NCBI RefSeq assembly: GCF_001456025.1
Contig: NZ_LMTZ01000118.1
Span: 1 to 64,000 of the forward strand
DNA: 64,000 nucleotides
Reading direction: 5' to 3'
Origin: Mastigocoleus testarum BC008
GTDB taxonomy: Bacteria; Cyanobacteriota; Cyanobacteriia; Cyanobacteriales; Nostocaceae
The position numbers and the translations under genes are program-made. Below are positions 55,112 to 64,000 of this stretch, one piece after another. Below the pieces are notes generated by a model. The model had not been told where the DNA came from, ran no database searches, and saw only the letters and a program-made list of their open reading frames with translations. The stretch's first letter is position 1, and every line of letters starts with the position of its first letter.

Positions 55112-56776
55112 ATGACAACCTTTAATCGCTCTACCAGTCGTCGATTGAAGAATTTAACCCAAATACCTTCCGTATGGGAGGGAGATCGCCGACCATTGTC
55201 ATCTTCGCTTGAGGAATATGACAATTCAGAAGAAAAGGGTGAATGCATTCTGTGGGTAGATGGATCGCAAGGTATTGTGCGGGGAATGGACATAGTATCT
55301 CCAGATAGCGGACCAGAAGCAATTGTCCGAACTCTGATGCGCGCAATGGAAAGTCCTAATTCTCCTGGTAAACCTGGTCGTCCCCAAAAAATTGTCGTCA
55401 AAGACAGAGAAATTCAGTTTTATTTACGGGGGGTATTACAAGATTTAGACATTGCAATTGATTATGTTCCCAATTTACCGTTCATTGACGAACTATTCCG
55501 TGGATTTGCTGAAATTGTTGAAAGTCAAGTTCCAGAATTACCACCAAAATATGCCAAGCTCTTAAATGATAAAGCTTTTGCAATCTGGAATTCTGTTCCT
55601 TGGGAATTTTTAGAAGAGCAGCAAATATTAGCAATAGAAATTAACAAGTGGGATATTGGTACTCTTTATGCTTCTGTCATGGGAATGCTGGGTATTGAGT
55701 ACGGTATATTACTTTATCGCAGTCAAGAATCACTGAAAAGATTTCGGGATGTAGTTTTAAGGGATGGGGAGTCACAAGGACTTTTAGAAGATGCTTTTCT
55801 CAAGCAAGATTGTTTGTTTGTCACTTTTGAGAAAACCGACGCTAGTGATGACCCAGAAGACGATTTCTATTACGATTTAGCAGAGTTACCGAGTTCGGAA
55901 ATCGAACCAACTTTTGGTAATATCCATCCCTTGGAAGGGTTACGCTCGGTTTTATATGAAGAAGAAGCAATCGCTGTTTTTGTCGCATTAGAAGCTTTGT
56001 TTCGCTTTTTCCGCGATCACCGCAGTCAATTAAATGAATATGATTTTCCCACTCTGAATCACCGCTACCGTATTTCTTTACCGGAAGCAGTTCAAAAACA
56101 AAAATCAGTATCAGTTACAGTTTCCACGATGCCGGAACTTGCTGATGAATTGGAAGATATGGCAATTAATGCCACTGATGATTCTGAAGATGATTTAAAT
56201 TTATCAGATTTACCAGGTCAATTGACATCATTACGAGATGATTTGATTCCAGAAGATTCTTTTCTTAGTTTGGGAGTTATAACCTGGGATATGTTGGAAT
56301 ATTTGCGTAATGGTGTAAAACATTATCAGCCAGGTAAAGTTAAACCTGTAGGTGATGGATTACCGGTAATTTTGATTCAAACATCTCGTCCCAAAGCTAA
56401 AGCGGTAATTGAGAACATCCAAGAAGCTGGGGGACTCAAAGCTATATGTTTCAATCCTGGTGCTGATCTTGTTGATGGGACTGATTATGATTTGGGTTTA
56501 TTACAAACTCAAAATAGTGAATTATTTTTGTTTGGTGAGTTTTTAGATAGCGATCCCGTCCATTCCGAAGCACGGAAAAAATGGAATCAGCGATGTCAAA
56601 AGACTAAAGGGTTCTGTGGTTTAATTATCGCTAGAGGACTGACTGGTGCTTCCCGTGGTAACCCTCAATTGAAAGATATGATGGCATTGTTTGAAGTTCA
56701 AACTCTTGCTCCCGAAGATTTGGGTCTGGGAACTCTCAGACTTGTTGAGGAAATGCAACCAGAGCAATCTTCTTAA
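55112..56776 (+). CDS. Conserved cyanobacterial protein, DUF6930-like (554 aa)
   Basis: The N-terminal part (LTQIPSVWEGDRRPL.. ECILWVDGSQGIVRGMDIVSPDSGPEAIVRTLMRAME.. KPGRPQKIVVKDREIQFYLRGVLQDLDIAIDYVPNLPFIDELF) matches a family I know from many cyanobacteria and associate with DUF6930. An acidic linker (DDSEDDLNLSDLPG) leads to a second half ending with RGNPQLKDMMALFEVQ. No membrane span and no signal peptide. No function known. ATG start. Confidence 0.75.
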   Translation: MTTFNRSTSRRLKNLTQIPSVWEGDRRPLSSSLEEYDNSEEKGECILWVDGSQGIVRGMDIVSPDSGPEAIVRTLMRAMESPNSPGKPGRPQKIVVKDREIQFYLRGVLQDLDIAIDYVPNLPFIDELFRGFAEIVESQVPELPPKYAKLLNDKAFAIWNSVPWEFLEEQQILAIEINKWDIGTLYASVMGMLGIEYGILLYRSQESLKRFRDVVLRDGESQGLLEDAFLKQDCLFVTFEKTDASDDPEDDFYYDLAELPSSEIEPTFGNIHPLEGLRSVLYEEEAIAVFVALEALFRFFRDHRSQLNEYDFPTLNHRYRISLPEAVQKQKSVSVTVSTMPELADELEDMAINATDDSEDDLNLSDLPGQLTSLRDDLIPEDSFLSLGVITWDMLEYLRNGVKHYQPGKVKPVGDGLPVILIQTSRPKAKAVIENIQEAGGLKAICFNPGADLVDGTDYDLGLLQTQNSELFLFGEFLDSDPVHSEARKKWNQRCQKTKGFCGLIIARGLTGASRGNPQLKDMMALFEVQTLAPEDLGLGTLRLVEEMQPEQSS

Positions 56777-57506
56777 AAATATTGGTCAGAATATGTACTA
56801 AATCAAGAGCAGAATTATTATAAGATTAACTCACCTTTAGATTCTGCAAAGGAATTTAAACTACAAGTTCCATATACGGATTATTTGCAAAACTGTGTAA
56901 TTATACGTTGTTCACTGGAACTAAAATTCCCATTGTTGGTACTGTGTTAGTGTTGCTCAAGCTTCAAGAGTCATTTAGCTCAAAGGCTTTAAATTGTAAT
57001 CATTTTGCTACAAATTTAGTAGCGATAAATATCTATTGGGGTTAAAACTGAAATTCTAATCTACCCCTGACTATCTAGAAGTTTTCCAGTCATTAACCTG
57101 AAGATTGCAAATTTTAAGATTGCAAATTTTTAATGTTTTTTTAGATGATGCAGTAACAGTTAATTAACCCTTGGTCGGGTTGTGAATTACGCAAATTTCT
57201 ATTCCAATCTTTTAAATTTGGGAAAATAATTCTTTTAATAGCTGCTTTAAGTTGTGAATTAGAAAAACTGTGCGTTCGCTACCGATTCATAGCAGAATTA
57301 TGCGCGGTAGTGTACCGCTTTGCTAACAGGACAGAGTAGACTAAAGTCATCAACATAAAACCGGTACACGGGAGCCAGAAATCAGAAGTGAAATACTGTT
57401 ACTGAAGATTCTCAACCTTTCGAAGATTCTAATCCGATTCAATCAAAATTTAACAACAATATTTAAATGTACTTAAATTAAAATTTCCTGGGACGAAACG
57501 AAAAAC
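56777..57506. other. AT-rich spacer, no feature recognised
   Basis: 730 bases between convergent genes. GATTGCAAATTTT is duplicated around 57105-57130. No gene or RNA is recognisable. Confidence 0.5.
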
Positions 57507-57815
57507 CTAACTAGCTTCTGCCATTTTTTCTTGTATCAGTACGTATGGCTCCACTATTAGAGCATTAAAGCGCTTTTCGCGTTGATTATTCCACTCACCC
57601 ATTTGTTCATTGGAAGGTTTAGTGATAAAAGCCTCTTCTATCCATACTTGCACTTCTGAGACTTTGTCGCTAGCGATCGCTTCCCCTACATCAAGCAAAT
57701 CTAATTCTTTTGCTACCACAATTACCGCATCTCTTTTGACGTGAGGAATTAACCACTCCCATTCTGCCTCATCAAGATTTTCGGTCAATTGCTTACGCAA
57801 TTCTTCATTACTCAT
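57507..57815 (-). CDS. DUF2288-like protein (102 aa)
   Basis: A small soluble protein whose layout (LRKQLTENLDEAEWEWLIPHVKRDAVIVVAKELDLLDVGEAIASDKVSEVQVWIEEAFITKPS..) fits the DUF2288 family as I remember it: an N-terminal helix, a VIVV strand, then D-L-L-D-V-G-E-A-I-A and a short C-terminal part. Function unknown. ATG start. Isolated, with 700-base and 395-base spacers. Confidence 0.78.
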   Translation of the reverse strand: MSNEELRKQLTENLDEAEWEWLIPHVKRDAVIVVAKELDLLDVGEAIASDKVSEVQVWIEEAFITKPSNEQMGEWNNQREKRFNALIVEPYVLIQEKMAEAS

Positions 57816-58210
57816 TCACTTTTCATGCGACTCTTCATTAGTAAATATACTAAAAAATGTTACATAATATTATTTTTTTGATATCTAATTAATTAAATTA
57901 ACTTGGAAAAATATTATTAATTATCAATTTGTAAGTTTCAGAATATATTTGATTCAATCTAAGTTTCAGTCAACTTTATATCTTTAGATAACTTACAACC
58001 GATAGTTTGTACGATAAATTGTAAATTTCGCGAACTTGAATTTGGTGAAGTTTTATTCTTTTTTCTGGGATAGACCATTGGAATATCGCTTGAGTTTTAT
58101 AGCGAATTTTACCATTTTTAGGAAGTTTTGCTATTTTCTACTGTAAAGGGAAAATTAATTTCCTAACTGATATATCTTTAGCCACATACAACTCAAGCAA
58201 TAATTATAAT
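57816..58210. other. AT-rich spacer, no feature recognised
   Basis: 395 bases between two minus-strand genes, with no clear repeat, RNA or frame. Confidence 0.5.
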
Positions 58211-58849
58211 TTATCTGCCAGCCTTATGTAGGGAATTTATTGCCTCAGCACACTTTTGAGTTACCTCTATCAAAGCCTCTTTGTCATTAGCTTCAGGATA
58301 ATCGATCGCCTTACCTATTCGTATTGTTACTGGAACTGAATTGGGTAATTTTTTGCCTTTTTCCTCAATTGCGTGAGTCCCCCACAGACAAACTGGTAGT
58401 AACGGAGCTTTCGCTTTGGCTGCTATTAATGCTGCACCACGCTTTGGATCGGTAATTAGTCCATCCCTTGTGCGGGTACCTTGAAGAAATACTCCAACCG
58501 CCCACCCCTGCTCTAGACAGTTTAAAGCTGCACGAATTGCAGTTCTATCCGCAGTTCCTCGACTGACAGGGTAAGCACCGTAAAGTTGGATTGCTTGACC
58601 TAATACAGGAACCTTAAATAATTGCTCCTTTGCCATATATGCTACCGGACGCTGCACGCAATTGGACACAATCGGTGGGTCGAAATTACTAGCGTGATTG
58701 CTTACTACTACTAAAGGTCCAGTTTTAGGAACATTTTCAGCTCCATAAATTTTTCCTTGAAAATATACATGGAGCATTGGACTTACTACTGACCACTTAA
58801 AAGCATGGTACAGGAGGAGGCTGACAAATGGTTCTCGATTTCTGCCCAC
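58211..58849 (-). CDS. PlsC-like 1-acylglycerol-3-phosphate acyltransferase
   Basis: 212 residues. The acyltransferase motif I, NHASNFDPP (NHx4D), is intact; block II GAYPVSRGTADR follows; motif III, usually FPEGTR, reads FLQGTR, with Gln in place of the Glu; block IV VPLLPVCLWG is present. It acylates lysophosphatidic acid to phosphatidic acid in membrane lipid synthesis. The Glu-to-Gln change may occur in related cyanobacterial enzymes; I cannot check. GTG start (MGRNREPF). Solitary. Confidence 0.88.
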   Translation of the reverse strand: MGRNREPFVSLLLYHAFKWSVVSPMLHVYFQGKIYGAENVPKTGPLVVVSNHASNFDPPIVSNCVQRPVAYMAKEQLFKVPVLGQAIQLYGAYPVSRGTADRTAIRAALNCLEQGWAVGVFLQGTRTRDGLITDPKRGAALIAAKAKAPLLPVCLWGTHAIEEKGKKLPNSVPVTIRIGKAIDYPEANDKEALIEVTQKCAEAINSLHKAGR

Positions 58850-59544
58850 AGAATTACACTTAAATTAAATTTATATGAAACTGAACTTAGGATACGCCAT
58901 TGCCAGCCAATATATTTGGTTAATATTTAGCCGGATTATGAACTACACCAACTAAGCTACGCTATAGTTAGGGACCTAGGAAGTCTTTGTTAAAAGAAGC
59001 TGGATATTTCTATGGGATCCATTCTCAAGCAAGTAATTGAATGTAAAATGAGATACCATAAACCAATATGTTATGTATTACACGAAAAATTATTTGTAAA
59101 TAAATGAAAAGTAAATAAATAAAAAGTCAAGTAAAAGCAAAAGACTAACCATTATATTGAGGACAGAGGATAAACTCAGATTATAAATTTGTATTAGAAG
59201 TAAAAATAATTAGATGGTGAAATGTATTAGCTGAGATTGAGTTAGTTTAAAAATAGAAACTAATCTTAGGGAATGACCTAAAATTAATTTTAGCTAAACC
59301 AGTCAGAAGTATTACATCAAGGTTGTTACCTTGTTATGCTTACACTCTACGCAGTCGTAGACATCACCCAATTCCTTAATGAAGGAGTTAAAGTTACTGT
59401 CTAGACTGTTACCTGTATAGTAAAAATACCGTTAACTGACTGATACCATCAGCAGGTTTTCTGCAATTAATTTACCAAACCCGAGAAAAAAGGGAATGGA
59501 GCTTCTCCAGCTTTGACAACCGAGTCCAAGTTACTGAACTGCTT
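58850..59544. other. AT-rich divergent spacer, no feature recognised
   Basis: 695 bases between plsC and the zinc-ribbon gene. I see no gene, RNA or strong palindrome, though promoters in both directions must be here. Confidence 0.45.
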
Positions 59545-59952
59545 GTGCAATCTGAAAATATTGAAAAAATAGAGTTCAACGGCGAATACCCATGTCCTTG
59601 TACCCGCAAGGGACGCCTAACTCCGATTACGTTGACAGAAGCATTTGGTTGCGATCGCTGTCAGCAAATATTTGTGGTTGAAGATAATGGATATGTACTT
59701 GAGCAACTTTCCACAACCTATCCTTACAAGCGAGCTTGGCGCTGGACAGGTTCAGTTTGGCATGTTGTTCATCCTAAATTGGGAGAAAGTTATCTGCCAA
59801 TGGCCCTAGGTATTATAGTGGTCTTGGTACTTTTCTGGTTACCATTTGCGTTATTACAATCTACTGGTACTAGTATCATTGCTTCAGCAATAGTGGCAAT
59901 AATATTGGCAATTGTACCAGCAGTTATGGTCTGGCTAACCTACAGACGTTAA
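59545..59952 (+). CDS. Zinc-ribbon plus two-span membrane protein (135 aa)
   Basis: Residues 16-43 contain C-P-C..C-D-R-C (EYPCPCTRKGRLTPITLTEA.. CDRCQQIF), a possible zinc ribbon. The C-terminal half has two membrane helices (MALGIIVVLVLFWLPFALL and IIASAIVAIILAIVPAVMVWLTY). No family recognised; it resembles small cyanobacterial hypotheticals. The start is GTG (MQSENIEK). It ends 4 bases before the ProA-like ATG, so the two are probably co-translated, an arrangement that may point to a shared task. Confidence 0.78.
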   Translation: MQSENIEKIEFNGEYPCPCTRKGRLTPITLTEAFGCDRCQQIFVVEDNGYVLEQLSTTYPYKRAWRWTGSVWHVVHPKLGESYLPMALGIIVVLVLFWLPFALLQSTGTSIIASAIVAIILAIVPAVMVWLTYRR

Positions 59953-59956
59953 TTTG

Positions 59957-61222
59957 ATGATGGTGGATGCGTTTGATGAAGGTCTCAAAACAATGAATAG
60001 CGCAGAGCGCGCATACAAAGCTTCTTTGAAGTTAGGGATGACAAAAGGTGCAGATCGCAGTCGCGCACTCATGGCAATGGCAGAAGCGCTAAATCAGTCA
60101 TTTGATGATATCCTTGAAGCCAATACTCTGGATTTGGAAGCCAGTAGAGAAATGGCTGTTCCAGAGTTAATTTTGGATTGGTTGAAACTTACACCAGCGC
60201 GATTGGAAAGCGCAGTCCAAATTTTAAGAAAATTAGGTGAGTTATCAGATCCTCTTCGACGCGTTCGCATCGCAGATTATCAGCTAGAAGATTCCCAAAC
60301 CTACTCTCAATTAATGCCATTGGGGGTAATTACTTTTATTCACGAAGCGTTTCCCGATCTGGCAGCGATCGCTGCTGGGCTATGTGTAAAAAGTGGTAAT
60401 AGCATCATTCTCAAAGGTTCTACAGAAGCTAGTCATTCCAATGTTGCAATTGCTAATGCCTTAATTAATGCTGTCATCGAAGAAGGTTTACCGGTGGGGA
60501 GTATCGAAATAATTGATGCCGAACATGGCAGATCGATTCGAGATTTACTCGCCCAGGAGCAGTATATAAATTTAGTTATTCCCTACGGACGCTCTAGTTT
60601 AGTTCAGCAAGTAGTGCGACTATCTACAGTACCGGTCCTCAAGTCCGCGATGGGCAATTGTTACCTCTATTGGTCGCCCAATGGCACTATGGATATGATT
60701 CGCCACATGATTATTGATAGCCATTGCAGCGAGCCAGATCCGGTAAATGCAATTGAAAAAGTATTAATTAATCGACAAGCCCTACCTAGTTCCTTAATTT
60801 CTCTTTGGAAAAGTCTGCAAGAAAAAGGTTTTCAGATTAAGGGAGATGCCGAAATGCAGGAAGCTTTTCCCCAAATCCAATTAGCCAAAGATAATGAGTG
60901 GGGATGTCCTTACCTAAAAAAAACAGTCGCCTTTAAGCTTGTGGATAATTTAGAGGCTGCTATTAGCTGGATAAACCAATATAGTAGTGGTCATGCAGAT
61001 TGTATTGCGACTGATTCTTACCAAGAAAGTCGTCAATTTGCTTTGGGAGTCAACAGCGCTTCTACGTATATAAATGCTTCGCCGCGTTTTTGTCGTAATC
61101 CCTTACGAGGTGATGCAATATTTTTGGGAATGTCCAATCAAAAAGGTCTGCGTCGGGGACTAATGAGTTTAGAAACTCTGACCACTGTTAAACATATAGT
61201 TCAGGCGAATGGAAGATTTTGA
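59957..61222 (+). CDS. Divergent gamma-glutamyl phosphate reductase-like (ProA-like) protein, catalytic Cys missing
   Basis: About 421 residues with the aldehyde-dehydrogenase fold of ProA along its length: ANTLDLEASREM, GVITFIHEAFPDLAAIAAGLCVKSGN, LVIPYGRSSLVQ, SGHADCIATDS and STYINASPRFC. ProA normally reads PGVCNAxE at the active site; here the aligned segment is EPDPVNAIEK, with Val263 where the nucleophilic Cys should be. The GLGAEIGISTQK-type end is also altered (RGDAIFLGMSNQKGLRRG). Cys257 is nearby but shifted. It may be a paralogue with another activity or none; a canonical proA would be elsewhere. The ATG is 4 bases after the zinc-ribbon gene stop; a TTG at 59954 is an alternative. 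Confidence 0.85.
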   Translation: MMVDAFDEGLKTMNSAERAYKASLKLGMTKGADRSRALMAMAEALNQSFDDILEANTLDLEASREMAVPELILDWLKLTPARLESAVQILRKLGELSDPLRRVRIADYQLEDSQTYSQLMPLGVITFIHEAFPDLAAIAAGLCVKSGNSIILKGSTEASHSNVAIANALINAVIEEGLPVGSIEIIDAEHGRSIRDLLAQEQYINLVIPYGRSSLVQQVVRLSTVPVLKSAMGNCYLYWSPNGTMDMIRHMIIDSHCSEPDPVNAIEKVLINRQALPSSLISLWKSLQEKGFQIKGDAEMQEAFPQIQLAKDNEWGCPYLKKTVAFKLVDNLEAAISWINQYSSGHADCIATDSYQESRQFALGVNSASTYINASPRFCRNPLRGDAIFLGMSNQKGLRRGLMSLETLTTVKHIVQANGRF

Positions 61223-61234
61223 GTAATAAGTCAC

Positions 61235-61278
61235 CAGAAGTCAGAAGTCAGAAGTCAGAAGTCAGAAGTCAGAAGCCA
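61235..61278. repeat. AGAAGTC heptamer tandem array
   Basis: About six units of AGAAGTC right after the ProA-like stop. It is followed by TTATGTCCTACGGACACCC and GCTAATGACTTTTGACTTTT (61320-61360), modules shared with 24963-25045. Confidence 0.85.
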
Positions 61279-61382
61279 GAAATAATGATAATTCTACTCA
61301 TCTATTTCTTTACTTTTGACTTATGTCCTACGGACACCCTGCGCTAATGACTTTTGACTTTTAACTTTTAATTTGTCAATCC

Positions 61383-62465
61383 TTAGTTAGAAGATTGAGA
61401 TTGATGGGGAGAAGTATAGTAAACCTTTCCTCCAGCGTCTGGGACAAAATGACAGCTAAGACATGAATCCCAAGCCGAACGCCAAATTGTTTTTTCTGAT
61501 GAATGATAATACTCACCCAATATCGGTTTGATAGCCGCAGTTGCTTTCTTCAAATTGTAATGGGGCATATTCAAAAAGATATGGTGAGCAACGTGGGTAC
61601 CGATGTCGTGATGGATATGACTAATAAATCCATAATTGCGATCGACACTGGAAAGCGCACCTTTAAGAAAAGTCCAATCTTCACCCCGATACCAGGGAAC
61701 ATCTTCTTCCGTATGGTGCAAAAAGGTGACTAAATCTAGCCACATTACAAATACAATGTAAGGTCCTGCATAGTATTTTAATAACCACATCCAACCCCAT
61801 TGATAGGTTAGAACACCAAGCAGAGCAATCATCGAAATCCAAAGAATTGTACTGGTGAGAACATCCCATTTTTCCTTGTCTTTGAATAAGGGACTGCTTG
61901 GTAAAAAGTGAGAACCTTGTTTACCAGGAGAACGCTTAAACAAATAAATTGGATAAGCTAACAAGAAAACATAGTACCTACCAACTTTTTCAATGATTCC
62001 CATCTCGTCATAGTAGGATTGTGTTGTTGGATACCAACTTTCATCATTTTCAATATGTCCGGTATTTAAATGATGGGTTCTATGACTAATTCGCCAACCG
62101 TGATAAGGAACCAATATAGGTGTGTGACATAAATGTCCAATAAAATCATTGAGCCATTTACTCTTGGAAAAAGATTGGTGTCCGCAGTCATGACCAACAA
62201 CAAATAAAGCCCAAAACATCGTGCCTTGCATTACCCAGAAAACTGGGAAAAACCACCAAGAATCAATGTAGTAAGCTAACGCATATAGTAAGCCGATGGT
62301 TAAAATATCGCGCCCAAAGAAAAATAGTGATTTACCTAAATTGGGCTGAAAGCATTCAGGTGGAATTGCTGCTTTCACATCGCCAAGTGTAAAAGGTAAT
62401 TTAGATCCATCCTGAGAAGGTTCGTTAGTCGGAGGGGGGTTTAAATTGATGGAGTAAGAAGACAC
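61383..62465 (-). CDS. desB: DesB, acyl-lipid omega-3 (delta-15) desaturase
   Basis: 360 residues with three His boxes: HDCGH in FVVGHDCGHQSFSKSKW, HRTHH in WRISHRTHHLNTGHIENDESWYP, and HHxxTHVAHH in HIHHDIGTHVAHHIF. The WRISHRTHHxNTGxIxxDE block marks the omega-3 class rather than delta-12. Four membrane helices hold a di-iron site; it adds the omega-3 double bond to glycerolipid chains, usually cold-induced. GTG start (MSSYSINLN). It lies downstream of desA on the same strand. Confidence 0.94.
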   Translation of the reverse strand: MSSYSINLNPPPTNEPSQDGSKLPFTLGDVKAAIPPECFQPNLGKSLFFFGRDILTIGLLYALAYYIDSWWFFPVFWVMQGTMFWALFVVGHDCGHQSFSKSKWLNDFIGHLCHTPILVPYHGWRISHRTHHLNTGHIENDESWYPTTQSYYDEMGIIEKVGRYYVFLLAYPIYLFKRSPGKQGSHFLPSSPLFKDKEKWDVLTSTILWISMIALLGVLTYQWGWMWLLKYYAGPYIVFVMWLDLVTFLHHTEEDVPWYRGEDWTFLKGALSSVDRNYGFISHIHHDIGTHVAHHIFLNMPHYNLKKATAAIKPILGEYYHSSEKTIWRSAWDSCLSCHFVPDAGGKVYYTSPHQSQSSN

Positions 62466-62887
62466 GTGATGTTATCAGAAGTAGTGTGTGGATAAGAGAC
62501 TATGCAGAGTTATAGAGCTATGCTGTCATCGTTCCTAGGAACTAGACTCCATAGCAGAGTTCCATAAACGGTTTTACATGTTTGGTGCAATGAAAATTTG
62601 TCTAAGTCCTTTGAAGTGAAATTATTTTGGCATCTTAATTATCCCTATCCCATTTGCTGAAAAAAGGATATGGAATTTTCAAATGTTTAATTAATTTTGC
62701 AAAGGTACTTATATTTTGCTTGCTTGCAACTCACTACAATCCTCAATCAATCGTAGTAAACCGTAGCTTACTCCCATTCCTTTATGAAAAATCTAAGAAT
62801 GGTTCAGTTATTAGTCAGCTTTAAGTTAGACCTTCAAATGAGATCTTTAATGACTAAAAGGATTTGAGTTGTAAGCAAAAACTTTAT
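62466..62887. other. Spacer between desA and desB
   Basis: 422 bases, likely holding the desB promoter and leader. I see no clear regulatory motif or terminator. Confidence 0.45.
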
Positions 62888-63937
62888 TTATTTGCGTGCG
62901 TAGTAGTCTTTAAAAGAGAAATAACCTTCTCCTAAAGAGTAGAAATGACATTGGTCAGTAATTCTCCTCATTAAAGACAAAGAAAACCTTTCTTCACGCA
63001 AATAAGAACCCCAATTTTCTTGCAAGCTGCGATGAGCGAGGCGCAAATTATAGGAAGGAATCGCAGTCGAAACGTGATGGGGAACATGGACATTGATGTC
63101 GTGGCAGAGGAATTCTACCCAACGAGGATAATCGCAATGTACCGAACCAGATAATTGGGCGATCGCAGCATTCCATTCAGAACCTGGCAAAAATGGAATC
63201 TCTGGATCTGTGTGGTGAACGAGAGTAAAAGTACTCATCCAGAAATGATATACCAACCACGGTACGAACCAGAATTTAATAAATCCCCAAACACCAGTTG
63301 TGATGATGAGTGTGGGAAATGCGATCGCAGCAAATGTGACCACCACAGCCACAGATAACTTCACGTCTGATTGGTCTTGTTTGCGGTATTGACGCCAGTC
63401 AAAATGTAGATTTGCCCAATGCAAAATGGAGGATAACCACCACAAGCGCTTGCGCATTAATACTTCAAAAACTGACTTGTCCAATTTTGGCCAAGTTTCA
63501 TAAAATTCAGGTCTAATGGGATGCCAAGCATTATCTTCGTCCAATTTGTTGGTGTGAAGATGGTGATGATTGTGCTTGATTCGCCAACTGTGAAAGGGAT
63601 AAATCAAAGGCATAAATGCCAAATGTCCCACTAAATCGTTCACCCAACGGCTTTTTGCAAAAGAACGATGACCGCAGTCATGACCGATCACAAAAAAACC
63701 AGTCAAAGCAGTCCCAGCAAAAACCCAGGCTAAAGGTAAAAGGTACCAAGGAGAAAAAGCAATGCTGGCATAACCCAAGCCAACCATCAAAACATTAATT
63801 ACTGCTCCCGTCCAAGCTTTACGATGATTCAGCTCAAAACATTCCTTAGGCAGAGTTTTGATGATATCTTGTAGCTTTAGTTTGGAATCGCCAAGGTCAT
63901 CACTTGGCTTCTGGCTATTTATTGTTGATGTAGTCAT
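62888..63937 (-). CDS. desA: DesA, acyl-lipid delta-12 desaturase
   Basis: About 349 residues. His boxes: HDCGH in FVIGHDCGHRSFAKSRW, HNHHH in WRIKHNHHHLHTNKLDEDNAW, and HVPHH in CHDINVHVPHHVSTAIP. The HNHHHLHTN form marks the delta-12 (omega-6) class. It makes the second double bond of linoleic-type chains, the substrate for DesB. The ATG giving MTTSTINS is preferred; the frame extends to a TTG at 63970. Upstream neighbours (in many cyanobacteria desC) are outside the window. Confidence 0.94.
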   Translation of the reverse strand: MTTSTINSQKPSDDLGDSKLKLQDIIKTLPKECFELNHRKAWTGAVINVLMVGLGYASIAFSPWYLLPLAWVFAGTALTGFFVIGHDCGHRSFAKSRWVNDLVGHLAFMPLIYPFHSWRIKHNHHHLHTNKLDEDNAWHPIRPEFYETWPKLDKSVFEVLMRKRLWWLSSILHWANLHFDWRQYRKQDQSDVKLSVAVVVTFAAIAFPTLIITTGVWGFIKFWFVPWLVYHFWMSTFTLVHHTDPEIPFLPGSEWNAAIAQLSGSVHCDYPRWVEFLCHDINVHVPHHVSTAIPSYNLRLAHRSLQENWGSYLREERFSLSLMRRITDQCHFYSLGEGYFSFKDYYARK

Positions 63938-64000
63938 GTATATTTGAACGCAAACAGACTCGACCGCCAAACCACAATGATAGTAGCTTGTCGCAAAGTT

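Overview
The window looks like a filamentous, heterocyst-type cyanobacterium (Nostocales, Rivularia/Calothrix-like). This rests on an AT-rich chromosome with more than twenty HIP1 octamers (GCGATCGC), many short tandem heptamer repeats between genes (GGAGTCA, GGTAATG, CCCAATA types), and typical cyanobacterial genes: the sufR/sufBCDS locus, the acyl-lipid desaturases desA and desB, a cyanobacterial FtsH, multi-sensor histidine kinases, pentapeptide-repeat and WD40 proteins, and several small proteins that look lineage-restricted. I see no rRNA, no tRNA, no transposase and no CRISPR array.

Layout. 1-5 kb: a PLD-domain protein, a Uma2-type nuclease, a glycosyltransferase, a MITE-like palindrome and a small hypothetical. 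5-13 kb: a large hybrid histidine kinase, a short-chain dehydrogenase and a P2-type cation ATPase. 13.3-14.1 kb: a decayed pair, a frameshifted SnoaL-like gene and the tail of a TetR regulator, ending against an intact macrodomain-like gene. 15-21.6 kb: a membrane protein, a SAP-domain protein with a Lys-Ser repeat, a seven-bladed WD40 protein, an FAD monooxygenase and a pentapeptide-repeat protein. 21.9-29 kb: ftsH, an AI-2E family transporter bracketed by dispersed repeats, and trpB. 29-36 kb: a second histidine kinase, an orphan ABC ATPase carrying an in-frame GC-rich insertion, a TPR lipo/secreted-type protein and a YbjQ protein. 36-42.3 kb: divergent sufR and sufBCDS with two SufR-type operators between them. 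42.8-51.4 kb: a secreted hypothetical, a CPBP protease, a TM2 protein, a copper-type P1B ATPase and an FHA protein. 51.5-59 kb: a TIGR01777 epimerase, an A-type Fe-S carrier and conserved hypotheticals, plus a PlsC acyltransferase. 59.5-64 kb: a zinc-ribbon membrane protein coupled to a divergent ProA-like protein, then desB and desA.

How genes fit together. The clearest pathway unit is Fe-S cluster assembly: SufR should repress sufBCDS through the two CAAC-N6-GTTG sites, SufC-SufD are translationally overlapped, and a SufA/IscA carrier lies 14 kb away. desA and desB act in sequence on membrane lipids (delta-12, then omega-3 desaturation). Most other genes are single-gene units separated by long AT-rich, repeat-bearing spacers.

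Most notable. (1) A ProA-like protein that has lost the catalytic cysteine. (2) An in-frame repeat insertion inside an ABC ATPase, followed by an eight-copy 15-bp tandem array at its stop codon. (3) A possible MavL-like macrodomain protein beside a decayed TetR/SnoaL pair. (4) Two 27-bp hairpins 21 kb apart with compensatory base changes. (5) A P2 ATPase lacking the TM6 Asp expected of a calcium pump. I did not find an obvious new multi-gene system.
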